This document shows positions 16,571-30,345 of a stretch of DNA of 64,000 bases, one piece after another. Location of the stretch: assembly GCA_964034945.1 (NCBI GenBank), contig OZ035960.1:69460994-69524993 (forward strand), read 5' to 3'. The stretch is from Chrysopilus asiliformis (lineage: Eukaryota > Arthropoda > Insecta > Diptera > Rhagionidae). The translations under genes were made by a program, and so were the position numbers. The notes beneath the pieces are model-generated. The model saw nothing but the letters and a program-made list of their open reading frames with translations. It made no database searches and was not told the origin of the DNA. The first letter of the stretch is position 1. Every line of letters begins with the position of its first letter.

Positions 16571-17026
16571 TAATATTGATATAGTGATTATAATATTGAT
16601 ATAGTGATTATAGTATAGGTATAGTAATTATAGTATTAATATAGTGATTATAATATTGATATAGTGATATTAATATTCATATAGTGATATTAATATTGAT
16701 ATAGTGATTATAATATTGATATAGTGATTATAGTATCGATATAGTGATTATAGAATTAATATAGTGATTATAATATTGATATAGTGATATTAATATAATA
16801 TAATATTGATATAGTGATTATAATATTGATATAGTGATTATAGTATAGGTATAGTAATTATAGTATTAATATAGTGATTATAATATTGATATAGTGATAT
16901 TAATATTCATATAGTGATATTAATATTGATATAGTGATTATAATATTGATATAGTGATTATAGTATCGATATAGTGATTATAGAATTAATATAGTGATTA
17001 TAATATTGATATAGTGATATTAATAT
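16571..17026 (+). repeat. 230-bp tandem duplication with out-of-register junction
   Basis: A block containing ATAGTATAGGTATAGTAATT and a TTATAGAATTAATATAG unit occurs at 16571-16796 and again at 16801-17026, spaced 230 bp. Because 230 is not a multiple of 20, the junction near 16790-16800 is out of register and reads ATTAATATAATATAATATTG instead of a normal monomer. That marks the breakpoint of a recent unequal exchange or slippage event. Confidence 0.85.
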
Positions 17027-19940
17027 TCATATAGTGATATTAATATTGATATAGTGATTATAATATTGATATAGTGATTATAATATATTAATATAGTGAT
17101 TATAATATTGATGTAATGATTATAATATTGATATAGTGAGATTAATTTTGATATAGTGATTATAATATTGATACAGTGATTATAATATTGATATAGTGAT
17201 TATAATATTGATATAGTGATTATAATAATGATATAGTGATTATAATATCGATATAGTAATTATAATATAGATATAGTGATTATAATATTGATATAGTGCT
17301 ATTAATATTGATATAATGAATATAATATTGATATAGTGATTATAATAGTGATATAGTGATTATAATATAGATTAGTAATTATAATATTGATATAGTGATT
17401 ATAATATAAATATAGTGATTATAATATTGATATAGTGATATTAATATTGATATATTGATATAGTTATTATAATATTGATATAGTGATTATAATATCGATA
17501 TAGTGATTATCGTATTAATATAGTGATTATAATATTGCTATAGTGATTATAATATTGAAATATTAAAGTTAACATTGATATAGTGATTATAATATTGATA
17601 TAGTGATTATAGTATCGATATAGTGATTATAGTATTAATATAGTGATTATAATATTGAAATAGTGATTATGATACTGATATAGTGATTATAATATTGAAA
17701 TAGTGATTATAATATTGATATAGTGATTATAATATCGATAGAGTGATAATAATATAGATATAGTGATTATAATATTAATATATTGATTCTAATATTGATA
17801 TAGTGATTATAATATCGATATAGTGATTATAATATTGATATATTGATATTAATATCGATATAGTGATTATCGTATTAATATAGGGATTATAATATTGATA
17901 TAGTGATTATAATATCGATATAGTGATTATCGTATTAATGTAGTGATTATAATATTGCTATAGTGATATTAATATTGATATAGTGATTATGATATTGATG
18001 TAATGATTAAAATATTGATATAGTGATTATAATATTGATGTAATGATTATAATATTGATACAGTGATATTAATATTGATATAGTGATTATAATATTGATA
18101 TAGTGATATTAATATTGAAGTAATGATATAATATTGATATAGTGATTATAATATTGATATAGTGATTATAATATCGATATAGTGATTATAATATAGATAT
18201 AGTGTTTATAATATTAATATAGTGGTTATAATATTGATATAGTGATTATAATATTGATGTAATGATTATAATATTGATATAGTGAGATTAATTTTGATAT
18301 AGTGATTATAATATTCATATAGTGATTATAATATTGATACAGTGATTATAATATTGATATAGTGATTATAATATTGATATAGTGATATTAATATTCATAT
18401 AGTGATATTAATATTCATATAGTGATTATAATATTGATATAGTGATATTAATATTGATATAGTGATTATAATATTGATATAGTGATTATAATATCGATAT
18501 AGTAATTATAATATAGATATAGCGATTATAATATTGATATAGTGCTATTAATATTGATATAATGATTATAATATTGATATAGTGATTATAATATTGATAT
18601 AGTGCTATTAATATTGATATAATGAATATAATATTGATATAGTGATTATAATAGTAATATAGTGATTATAATATTGAAATTTGATTATAATATTGATATA
18701 GTGATTATAATATCGATATAGTGATTATCGTATTAATATAGTGATTATAATATTGCTATAGTGATTATAATATTGAAATATTAATTATAATATTGATATA
18801 GTGATTATAATATTGATATAGTGATTATAGTATCGATATAGTGATTATAGTATTAATATAGTGATTATAGTATTAATATAGTGATTATAATATTGAAATA
18901 GTGATTATAATATAGATATAGTGATTATAATATTGATATAGTGCTATTAATATTGATATAATGATTTTAATATTGATATAGTGATTATAATATTGATATA
19001 GTGCTATTAATATTGATATAATGAATATAATATTTATATAGTGATTATAATAGTGATATAGTGATTATACTATTGATATAGTGATTATAATATCGATATA
19101 GTGATTATCGTATTAATATAGTGATTATAATATTCCTATAGTGATTATAATATTGAAATATTAATTATAATATTGATATAGTGATTATAATATTGATATA
19201 GTGATTATAGTATCGGTATAGTGATTATAGTATTAATATAGTGATTATAATATTGATATAGTGATATTAATATTCATATAGTGATATTAATATTGATATA
19301 GTGATTATAATATTGATATAGTGATATTAATATTCATATAGTGATATTAATATTGATATAAAGATTATAATATTGATATAGTGATTATAATATATTAATA
19401 TAGTGATTATAATATTGATATATTGATTATAATATTGATGTAATGATTATAATATTGATATAGTGAGATTAATTTTGATATAGTGATTATAATATTCATA
19501 TAGTGATTATAATATTGATACAGTGATTATAATATTGATATAGTGATTATAATATATATGTAGTGATTATACTATTGATATAGTGATTATAATATTGGTA
19601 TAGTGATTATAATTTTCATATAGTGATAATAATATTGCTATAGTGATATTAATATTGATATAGTGATTATTATATTGATATAGTGATTCTAATATTGATA
19701 TAGTGATTATAATATTAATATAGTGATTATAATATTGAAATAGTGACTATAATATTGATATAGTGATTATAATATTGATATAGATCTTATAATATTGATA
19801 TATTGATTATAATATTGATGTAATGATTATAATATAGATATAGTGATTATAATATTGATATGGTGATTATAATATATATATAGTGATTATAATATTAATA
19901 TAGTGATTATAATATTGATATAGTGATTATTATTGCTATT

Positions 19941-22900
19941 GAATATTATAATCACTATACCAATATTATAATCACTATATCGATATTAGTATCACTATAA
20001 CGATATTATAATCACTATAACAATATTATAATCACTATATCAATATTATAATCACTATATCAATATTACTATATGAATATTAATATCACTATATCAATAT
20101 TATAATCACTATATCAATATTAATATCACTATATGAATATTAATATCACTATATCAATATTATAATCACTATATTAATACTATAATCACTATACCGATAC
20201 TATAATCACTATATCAATATTATAATCACTATATCAATATTATAATTAATATTTCAATATTATAATCACTATAGGAATATTATAATCACTATATTAATAC
20301 GATAATCACTATATCGATATTATAATCACTATATCAATATTATAATCACTATATCACTATTATAATCACTATATAAATATTATATTCATTATATCAATAT
20401 TAATAGCACTATATCAATATTATAATCACTATATCAATATTAAAATCATTATATCAATATTAATAGCACTATATCAATATTATAATCACTATATCTATAT
20501 TATAATCACTATTTCAATATTATAATCACTATATTAATACTATAATCACTGTATTAATACTATAATCACTATATCGATACTATAATCACTATATCAATAT
20601 TATAATCACTATATCAATATTAATATCACTATAGCAATATTATTATCACTATATGAAAATTATAATCACTATACCAATATTATAATCACTATATCAATAT
20701 TATAATCACTACATATATATTATAATCACTATATCAATGCCACACTCACTATATCAATATTATAATCAATATAGCAATATTATAATCGTTATGCCACTAT
20801 TATAATCACTATAGCAATATTATATTAATATTACTATATCAATATTAATATCACTATAGCAATATTGTAATCATTGTATCAATATCATAATCCTATATCA
20901 ATATTAATATCACTACAGCAATAATATAATCACTATATCAATATTATAATCACTATATCAATAATATAATCACTATATCAATATTATAATCACTATATCG
21001 ATATTATAATTACCATATCGATATTATAATCACTATATCGATATTAAAATCACCATATCAATATTATAATTACTATATCGATATTATAACCACTATATCG
21101 ATATTATAATCACTATATCGATATTATAATCACTATATCGATACTAATATCACTATAACAATATTATAATCACTATATCAATATTAATATCACTATATTA
21201 ATATTAATATCACTATAGCAATATTATAATCACTATATCAATATTAATATCACTATATCAACATTAATATCACTATATCAATATTAATATCACTATAGCA
21301 ATATCATTATCACTATATCAATATTATAATCACTATATCGATAGTATAATCACTATATCAATTTATAATCACTATACCAATATTATAATCACTATATCAA
21401 TATTATAATCACTATATCTATATTATAATCATTACATCAATATTATAATCACTATATCAATATTTTAATCATTACATCAATATTATAATCACTATATCAA
21501 TATTAATATCACTATATCAATATTATAATCACTATATCGATATTTTAATCACTATATCAATATTATAATCACTATATCATTATTGTAATCATTATATCAA
21601 TATCATAATCACTATATCAATATTAATATCACTATAGCAATAATATAATCACTATATCAATATTATAATCACTATATTAATACTATAATCACTATATCGA
21701 TACTATAATCACTATATCAATATTATAATCACTATATCATAATTATAATTAATATTTCAATATTATAATCACTATAGCAATATTATAATCACTATATTAA
21801 TACGATAATCACTATATCGATATTATAATCACTATATCAATATTATAATCACTATATCACTATTATAATCACTATATAAATATTATATTCATTATATCAA
21901 TATTAATAGCACTATATCAATATTATAATCACTATATCTATATTATAATCACTATTTCAATATTATAATCACTATATTAATACTATGATCACTATATCGA
22001 TACTATAATCACTATTTCAATATTATAATCACTATAGCAATATTATAATCACTATATTAATACGATAATCACTATATCGATATTATAATCACTATATCAA
22101 TATTATAATCAAATTTCAATATTATAATCACTATATCACTATTATAATCGCTATATCAATATTATATTCATTATATCAATATTAATAGCACTATATCAAT
22201 ATTATAATCACTATATCAATATTATAATCATTATATCAATATTAATAGCACTATATCAATATTATAATCACTATATCTATATTATAATTACTATATCGAT
22301 ATTATAATCACTATATCAATATTATAATCACTATATCAATATTAATATCACTATATCAATATTATAATCACTGTATCAATATTATAATCACTATATGAAT
22401 ATTAATATCACTATATGAATATTAATATCACTATATCAATATTATAATCACTATATCAATATTATAATCACTGTATCAATATTATAATCACTATTTGAAT
22501 ATTATAATCACTATATCAAAATTAATCTCACTATATCAATATTATAATCATTACATCAATATTATAATCAATATATCAATATTATAATCACTATATTAAT
22601 ATATTATAATCACTATATCAATATTATAATCACTATATCAATATTAATATCACTATATGAATATTAATATCACTATATCAATATTATAATCACTATATCA
22701 ATATTATAATCACTGTATCAATATTATAATCACTATATGAATATTATAATCACTATATCAATATTATAATCACTATAGCAATATTATAATCGTTATGCCA
22801 CTATTATAATCATTATAGCAATATTATATTAATATTACTATATCAATATTAATATCACTATAGCAATATTAATATCACTATATGAATATTATAATCACTA

Positions 22901-25594
22901 TATCAATATTGTAATCATTATATCAATATCATAATCACTATATCAATATTAATATCACTATAGCAATAATATAATCACTATATCAATATTATAATCACTA
23001 TATCAATATTGTAATCATTATATCAATATCATAATCCTATATTAATATTAATATCACTATAGCAATAATATAATCACTATATCAATACTATAATCACTAT
23101 ATCAATAATATAATCACTATATCAATATTATAATCACTATATCAATATTATAATCACTATATCAATATTATAATCACTATATCGATATTATAATTACCAT
23201 ATCGATATTATAATCACTATATCGATATTAAAATCACCATATCATTATTATAATTACTATATCGATATTATAACCACTATATCGATATTATAATCACTAT
23301 ATCGATATTATAATCACTATATCGATACTAATATCACTATAACAATATTATAATCACTATATCAATATTAATATCACTATATCAATATTAATATCACTAT
23401 AGCAATATCATTATCACTATATCAATATTATAATCACTATATCGATAGTATAATCACTATATCAATTTATAATCACTATACCAATATTATAATCACTATA
23501 TCGATATTAGTATCACTATAACGATATTATAATCACTATAACAATATTATAATCACTATATCAATATTATAATCACTATATCAATATTATAATCACTATA
23601 TTAATATTATAATCGATATTATAATCACTATATCTATATTATAATTATTACATCAATAGTATAATCAATATATCAATATTATAATCACTATATCGACACT
23701 ATAATCCCTATATCAATTTAAAATCACTATATCAATATTGGAATCACTATATCAATATTAGTATCACTATAACAATATTATAATCACTATATCGATATTA
23801 AAATCACCATATCATTATTATAATTACTATATCGATATTATAACCACTATATCGATATTATAATCACTATATCGATATTATAATCACTATATCGATACTA
23901 ATATCACTATAACAATATTATAATCACTATATCAATATTAATATCACTATATTAATATTAATATCACTATAGCAATATTATAATCACTATATCAATATTA
24001 ATATCACTATATCAATATTAATATCACTATAGCAATATCATTATCACTATATCAATATTATAATCACTATATCGATAGTATAATCACTATATCAATTTAT
24101 AATCACTATACCAATATTATAATCACTATATCGATATTAGTATCACTATAACGATATTATAATCACTATAACAATATTATAATCACTATATCAATATTAT
24201 AATCACTATATCAATATTATAATCACTATATTAATATTATAATCGATATTATAATCACTATATCTATATTATAATTATTACATCAATAGTATAATCAATA
24301 TATCAATATTATAATCACTATATCGATACTATAATCCCTATATCAATTTAAAATCACTATATCAATATTGGAATCACTATATCAATATTAGTATCACTAT
24401 AACAATATTATAATCACTATATCAATGCCACACTCACTATATCAATATTATAATAACTATATCAATATTATAATCACTATAGCAATATTATAATCGTTAT
24501 GCCATTATTATAATCACTATAGCAATATTATAATCGTTATGCCACTATTATAATCACTATATCGATATTAATATTACTATATCAATATTAATATCACAAT
24601 AGCAATATTAATATCACTATATGAATATTATAATCACTATATCAATATTGTAATCATTATATCAATATCATAATCACTATATCAATATTAATATCACTAT
24701 AGCAATAATATAATCACTATATCAATATTATAATCACTATATCAATATTGTAATCATTATATCAATATCATAATCCTATATCAATATTAATATCACTATA
24801 GCAATAATATAATCACTATATCAATATTATAATCACTATATCAATAATATAATCACTATATCAATATTATAATCACTATATCGATATTATAATTACTATA
24901 TCGATATTATAATCACTATATCGATATTAAAATCACCATATCAATAGTATAATTACTATATCGATATTATAACCACTATATCGATATTATAATCACTATA
25001 TCGATATTATAATCACTATATCGATATTATAATCACTATATCGATACTAATATCACTATAACAATATTATAATCACTATATCAATATTAATATCACTATA
25101 TTAATATTAATATCACTATAGCAATATCATTATCACTATATCAATATTATAATCACTATATCGATAGTATAATCACTATATCAATTTATAATCACTATAC
25201 CAATATTATAATCACTATATCGATATTAGTATCACTATAACGATATTATCACTATATCAATATTATAATCACTATATCAATATTATAATCACTATATTAA
25301 TATTATAATCACTATATCTATATTATAATTATTACATCAATAGTATAATCAATATATCAATATTATAATCACTATATCGATACTATAATCACTATATCAA
25401 TTTATAATCACTATATCAATATTGGAATCACTATATCAATATTAGTATCACTATAACAATATTATAATCACTATATCAATATTAATATCACTATATTAAT
25501 ATTAATATCACTATAGCAATATTATAATCACTATAACAATATCATAATTACTATATCAATATTAAATTCACTATATCAATATTATAATCACTAT
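19941..25594 (-). repeat. 20-bp satellite array, inverted orientation, mixed A and B variants
   Basis: From about 19941 the array reads as the reverse complement of the monomer (AATATTATAATCACTATATC), so the C-rich and G-poor strands swap. Inverted A-type runs (about 20130-20700 and 21650-22700, recognised by reverse-complement GTGCTATTAAT and TTGAAATATTAATT variants) alternate with B-type runs carrying GTTATGCCACTATTATAATC. The + to - switch occurs within TATTGCTATTGAATATT. No gene is present. Confidence 0.97.
23221..24420 (-). repeat. Higher-order repeat, ~570-630 bp x 2 in tandem
   Basis: The run starting ATCGATATTAAAATCACC at 23221 starts again at 23791 (offset 570). The downstream landmark ATCGATAGTATAATCAC is at 23441 and again at 24071 (offset 630), so the second copy has gained about three monomers. 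Both copies share the rare ATATTGGAATCAC unit and a short AATTTATAATC unit that has lost a base or two. Confidence 0.8.
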
Positions 25595-25902
25595 ATTGAT
25601 TAGTTATTATAATATTGATATAGTGATTAAAATATCGATATAGTGATTTTAATATATATGTAGTGATTATACTATTGATATAGTGATTATAATATTCAAT
25701 AGCAATAATAATCACTATATCAATATTATAATCACTATATTAATATTATAATCACTATATATATATTATAATCACCATATCAATATTATAATCACTATAT
25801 CTATATTACAATCATTACATCAATATTATAATCAATATATCAATATTATAAGATCTATATCAATATTATAATCACTATATCAATATTAGAATCACTATAT
25901 CG
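24508..25902 (-). repeat. Higher-order repeat of ~4.4-kb spacing, copy 1 (contains a forward island)
   Basis: This stretch recurs at about 28850-30345. The offset is 4342 bp near 24541 and 4445 bp near 25606, because the second copy has about five extra monomers around 29460-29540. It includes two orientation switches and the forward island at 25595-25697, so these junctions were duplicated with the block. Identity ends at about 25902, where this copy reads ATCGATATTAG and the other reads ATCTATATTAT. Confidence 0.8.
25595..25697 (+). repeat. Forward-oriented satellite island inside the inverted array (copy 1)
   Basis: About five monomers in + orientation sit between inverted monomers. The left switch is within ACTATATTGATTAGTTATT. 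The right switch, TAATATTCAATAGCAATAAT, is the exact reverse complement of the + to - junction at ~19935-19955. The same island recurs at 30041-30142 with the same junctions, so the switches are single ancestral events that were later copied. Confidence 0.85.
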
Positions 25903-28900
25903 ATATTAGTATCACTATAACAATATTATAATCACTATATCAATATTATAATCACTATATCAATATTATAATCACTATATCTATATTATAATCATTACAT
26001 CAATATTATAATCACTATATCAATATTTTAATCATTACATCAATATTATAATCACTATATCAATATTAATATCACTATATCAATATTATAATCACTATAT
26101 CGATATTTTAATCACTATATCAATATTATAATCACTATATCATTATTGTAATCATTATATCAATATCATAATCACTATATCAATATTAATATCACTATAT
26201 TAATACTATAATCACTATATCGATACTATAATCACTATATCAATATTATAATCACTATATCATAATTATAATTAATATTTCAATATTATAATCACTATAG
26301 CAATATTATAATCACTATATTAATACGATAATCACTATATCGATATTATAATCACTATATCAATATTATAATCACTATATCACTATTATAATCACTATAT
26401 AAATATTATATTCATTATATCAATATTAATAGCACTATATCAATATTATAATCACTATATCAATATTATAATTACTATATCTATATTATAATTACTATAT
26501 CGATATTATAATCACTATATCAATATTATAATCACTATATCAATATTAATATCACTATATCAATATTATAATCACTGTATCAATATTATAATCACTATAT
26601 GAATATTAATATCACTATATGAATATTAATATCACTATATCAATATTATAATCACTATATCAATATTATAATCACTATATGAATATTATAATCAGTATAT
26701 CAAAATTAATCTCACTATATCAATATTATAATCATTACATCAATATTATAATCAATATATCAATATTATAATCACTATATTAATATATTATAATCACTAT
26801 ATCAATATTATAATCACTATATCAATATTAATATCACTATATCTATATTATAATCATTACATCAATATTATAATCACTATATCAATATTTTAATCATTAC
26901 ATCAATATTATAATCACTATATCAATATTAATATCACTATATCAATATTATAATCACTATATCGATATTTTAATCACTATATCAATATTATAATCACTAT
27001 ATCATTATTGTAATCATTATATCAATATCATAATCACTAATCAATATTAATATCACTATATTAATACTATAATCACTATATCGATACTATAATCACTATA
27101 TCAATATTATAATCACTATATCTATATTATAATCATTACATCAATATTATAATCACTATATCAATATTTTAATCATTACATCAATATTATAATCACTATA
27201 TCAATATTAATATCACTATATCAATATTATAATCACTATATCGATATTTTAATCACTATATCAATATTATAATCACTATATCATTATTGTAATCATTATA
27301 TCAATATCATAATCACTATATCAATATTAATATCACTATATTAATACTATAATCACTATATCGATACTATAATCACTATATCAATATTATAATCACTATA
27401 TCATAATTATAATTAATATTTCAATATTATAATCACTATAGCAATATTATAATCACTATATTAATACGATAATCACTATATCGATATTATAATCACTATA
27501 TCAATATTATAATCACTATATCACTATTATAATCACTATATAAATATTATATTCATTATATCAATATTAATAGCACTATATCAATATTATAATCACTATA
27601 TCAATATTATAATCACTATATCTATATTATAATCACTATTTCAATATTATAATCACTATATTAATACTATAATCACTATATCGATACTATAATCACTATT
27701 TCAATATTATAATCACTATAGCAATATTATAATCACTATATTAATACGATAATCACTATATCGATATTATAATCACTATATCAATATTATAATCAAATTT
27801 CAATATTATAATCACTATATCACTATTATAATTACTATATCAATATTATATTCATTATATCAGTATTAATAGCACTATATCAATATTATAATCACTATAT
27901 CAATATTATAATCATTATATCAATATTAATAGCACTATATCAATATTATAATTACTATATCTATATTATAATTACTATATCGATATTATAATCACTATAT
28001 CAATATTATAATCACTATATCAATATTAATATCACTATATCAATATTATAATCACTGTATCAATATTATAATCACTATATGAATATTAATATCACTATAT
28101 GAATATTAATATCACTATATCAATATTATAATCACTATATCAATATTATAATCACTGTATCAATATTATAATCACTATATGAATATTATAATCACTATAT
28201 CAAAATTAATCTCACTATATCAATATTATAATCATTACATCAATATTATAATCAATATATCAATATTATAATCACTATATTAATATATTATAATCACTAT
28301 ATCAATATTATAATCACTATATCAATATTAATATCACTATATGAATATTAATATCACTATATCAATATTATAATCACTATATCAATATTATAATCACTGT
28401 ATCAATATTATAATCACTATATGAATATTATAATCACTATATCAAAATTAATCTCACTATATCAATATTATAATCATTACATCAATATTATAATCAATAT
28501 ATCAATATTATAATCACTATATTAATATATTATAATCACTATATCAAAATTATAACCACTATATTAATATTATAATCACTATATCTATATTATAATCACT
28601 ATATCGATATTATAATCACTATATCAATATTATAATCACAATATCAATGTTTTAATCACTATATCAATATTTTAATCACTATATCAATATTATAATAACT
28701 ATATCACTATTAATATCACTATATCAATATTATAATCACTATATCAATATTAATATCACGGTATCAATATTATAATCACTATATCAATATTATAATCATT
28801 ACATCAATATTATAATCACTATATCAATATTTTAATCACTATATCAATATTATAATCACTATAGCAATATTATAATCGTTATGCCACTATTATAATCACT

Positions 28901-30040
28901 ATATCGATATTAATATTACTATATCAATATTAATATCACAATAGCAATATTAATATCACTATATGAATATTATAATCACTATATCAATATTGTAATCATT
29001 ATATCAATATCATAATCACTATATCAATATTAATATCACTATAGCAATAATATAATCACTATATCAATATTATAATCACTATATCAATATTGTAATCATT
29101 ATATCAATATCATAATCCTATATCAATATTAATATCACTATAGCAATAATATAATCACTATATCAATATTATAATCACTATATCAATAATATAATCACTA
29201 TATCAATATTATAATCACTATATCGATATTATAATTACTATATCGATATTATAATCACTATATCGATATTAAAATCACCATATCAATAGTATAATTACTA
29301 TATCGATATTATAACCACTATATCGATATTATAATCACTATATCGATATTATAATCACTATATCGATATTATAATCACTATATCGATACTAATATCACTA
29401 TAACAATATTATAATCACTATATCAATATTAATATCACTATATTAATATTAATATCACTATAGCAATATTATAATCACTATATCAATATTAATATCACTA
29501 TATCAATATTAATATCACTATATCAATATTAATATCACTATAGCAATATCATTATCACTATATCAATATTATAATCACTATATCGATAGTATAATCACTA
29601 TATCAATTTATAATCACTATACCAATATTATAATCACTATATCGATATTAGTATCACTATAACGATATTATAATCACTATAACAATATTATAATCACTAT
29701 ATCAATATTATAATCACTATATCAATATTATAATCACTATATTAATATTATAATCACTATATCTATATTATAATTATTACATCAATAGTATAATCAATAT
29801 ATCAATATTATAATCACTATATCGATACTATAATCACTATATCAATTTATAATCACTATATCAATATTGGAATCACTATATCAATATTAGTATCACTATA
29901 ACAATATTATAATCACTATATCAATATTAATATCACTATATTAATATTAATATCACTATAGCAATATTATAATCACTATAACAATATCATAATTACTATA
30001 TCAATATTAAATTCACTATATCAATATTATAATCACTATA
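25698..30040 (-). repeat. 20-bp satellite array, inverted orientation
   Basis: Reverse-complement monomers throughout. The first ~200 bp (25698-25900) match the reverse complement of 19700-19940, including the unit with AGATCT (BglII) and the ATATATATATTATAATC unit, so arms of an inverted repeat lie about 5.8 kb apart. A-type runs occupy roughly 26190-28560 and B-type runs about 28600-30040. No gene or non-satellite insertion is seen. Confidence 0.96.
26842..27400 (-). repeat. Higher-order repeat, ~280 bp (14 monomers) in tandem
   Basis: The run starting TCTATATTATAATCATTAC at 26842 restarts at 27121, with the same order of variants: TTTTAATCATTAC, ATCGATATTTTAATC, ATCATTATTGTAATC, and ATTAATACTATAATC. 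The first copy lacks two bases near 27038, giving a spacing of 279. Related copies start near 25979, 31065 and 31345, so this unit has been amplified several times in the inverted block. Confidence 0.8.
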
Positions 30041-30345
30041 TTGATTAGTTATTATAATATTGATATAGTGATTAAAATATCGATATAGTGATTTTAATAT
30101 ATATGTAGTGATTATACTATTGATATAGTGATTATAATATTCAATAGCAATAATAATCACTATATCAATATTATAATCACTATATTAATATTATAATCAC
30201 TATATATATATTATAATCACCATATCAATATTATAATCACTATATCTATATTATAATCATTACATCAATATTATAATCAATATATCAATATTATAAGATC
30301 TATATCAATATTATAATCACTATATCAATATTAGAATCACTATAT
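28850..30345 (-). repeat. Higher-order repeat of ~4.4-kb spacing, copy 2
   Basis: Second copy of the 24508-25902 block, including the forward island and both orientation junctions. It carries a short expansion around 29460-29540 of ATCACTATATCAATATTAAT units that is absent from copy 1. This shows that single-monomer changes accumulate after the large duplication. Confidence 0.8.
30041..30142 (+). repeat. Forward-oriented satellite island inside the inverted array (copy 2)
   Basis: Same island and same two junction sequences as at 25595-25697, offset 4445 bp. It contains the B-type ATATATATGTAGTGATTATAC unit in forward orientation. Confidence 0.85.

Larger units (their letters stand above)
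1..19940 (+). repeat. 20-bp AT-rich satellite array, forward orientation, mainly A-type variants
   Basis: Continuous head-to-tail array of a 20-bp monomer close to GTGATTATAATATTGATATA. Common variants are GTGATATTAATATTGATATA, GTGCTATTAATATTGATATA, ATCGATATAG and ATTGCTATAG forms, and TTGAAATATTAATT. This block lacks the GTGGCATAAC monomer that marks the right half of the window. Register is held for long stretches, with occasional short indels such as the TTGAAATTTG unit near 274-281. The forward strand carries G but almost no C, so GC skew is extreme. Stop codons fall in all frames, so coding is excluded. About the last 390 bp (from ~19550) switch to B-type variants before the orientation reverses at ~19941. 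The 20-bp period is seen directly; a heterochromatic, pericentromeric or subtelomeric location is inference. Confidence 0.98.

Noticed and set aside
1..19940. CRISPR array or phage-type iteron origin
   Set aside because: There are no unique spacers: repeats abut directly, and the array extends for tens of kilobases with higher-order structure typical of eukaryotic satellites.
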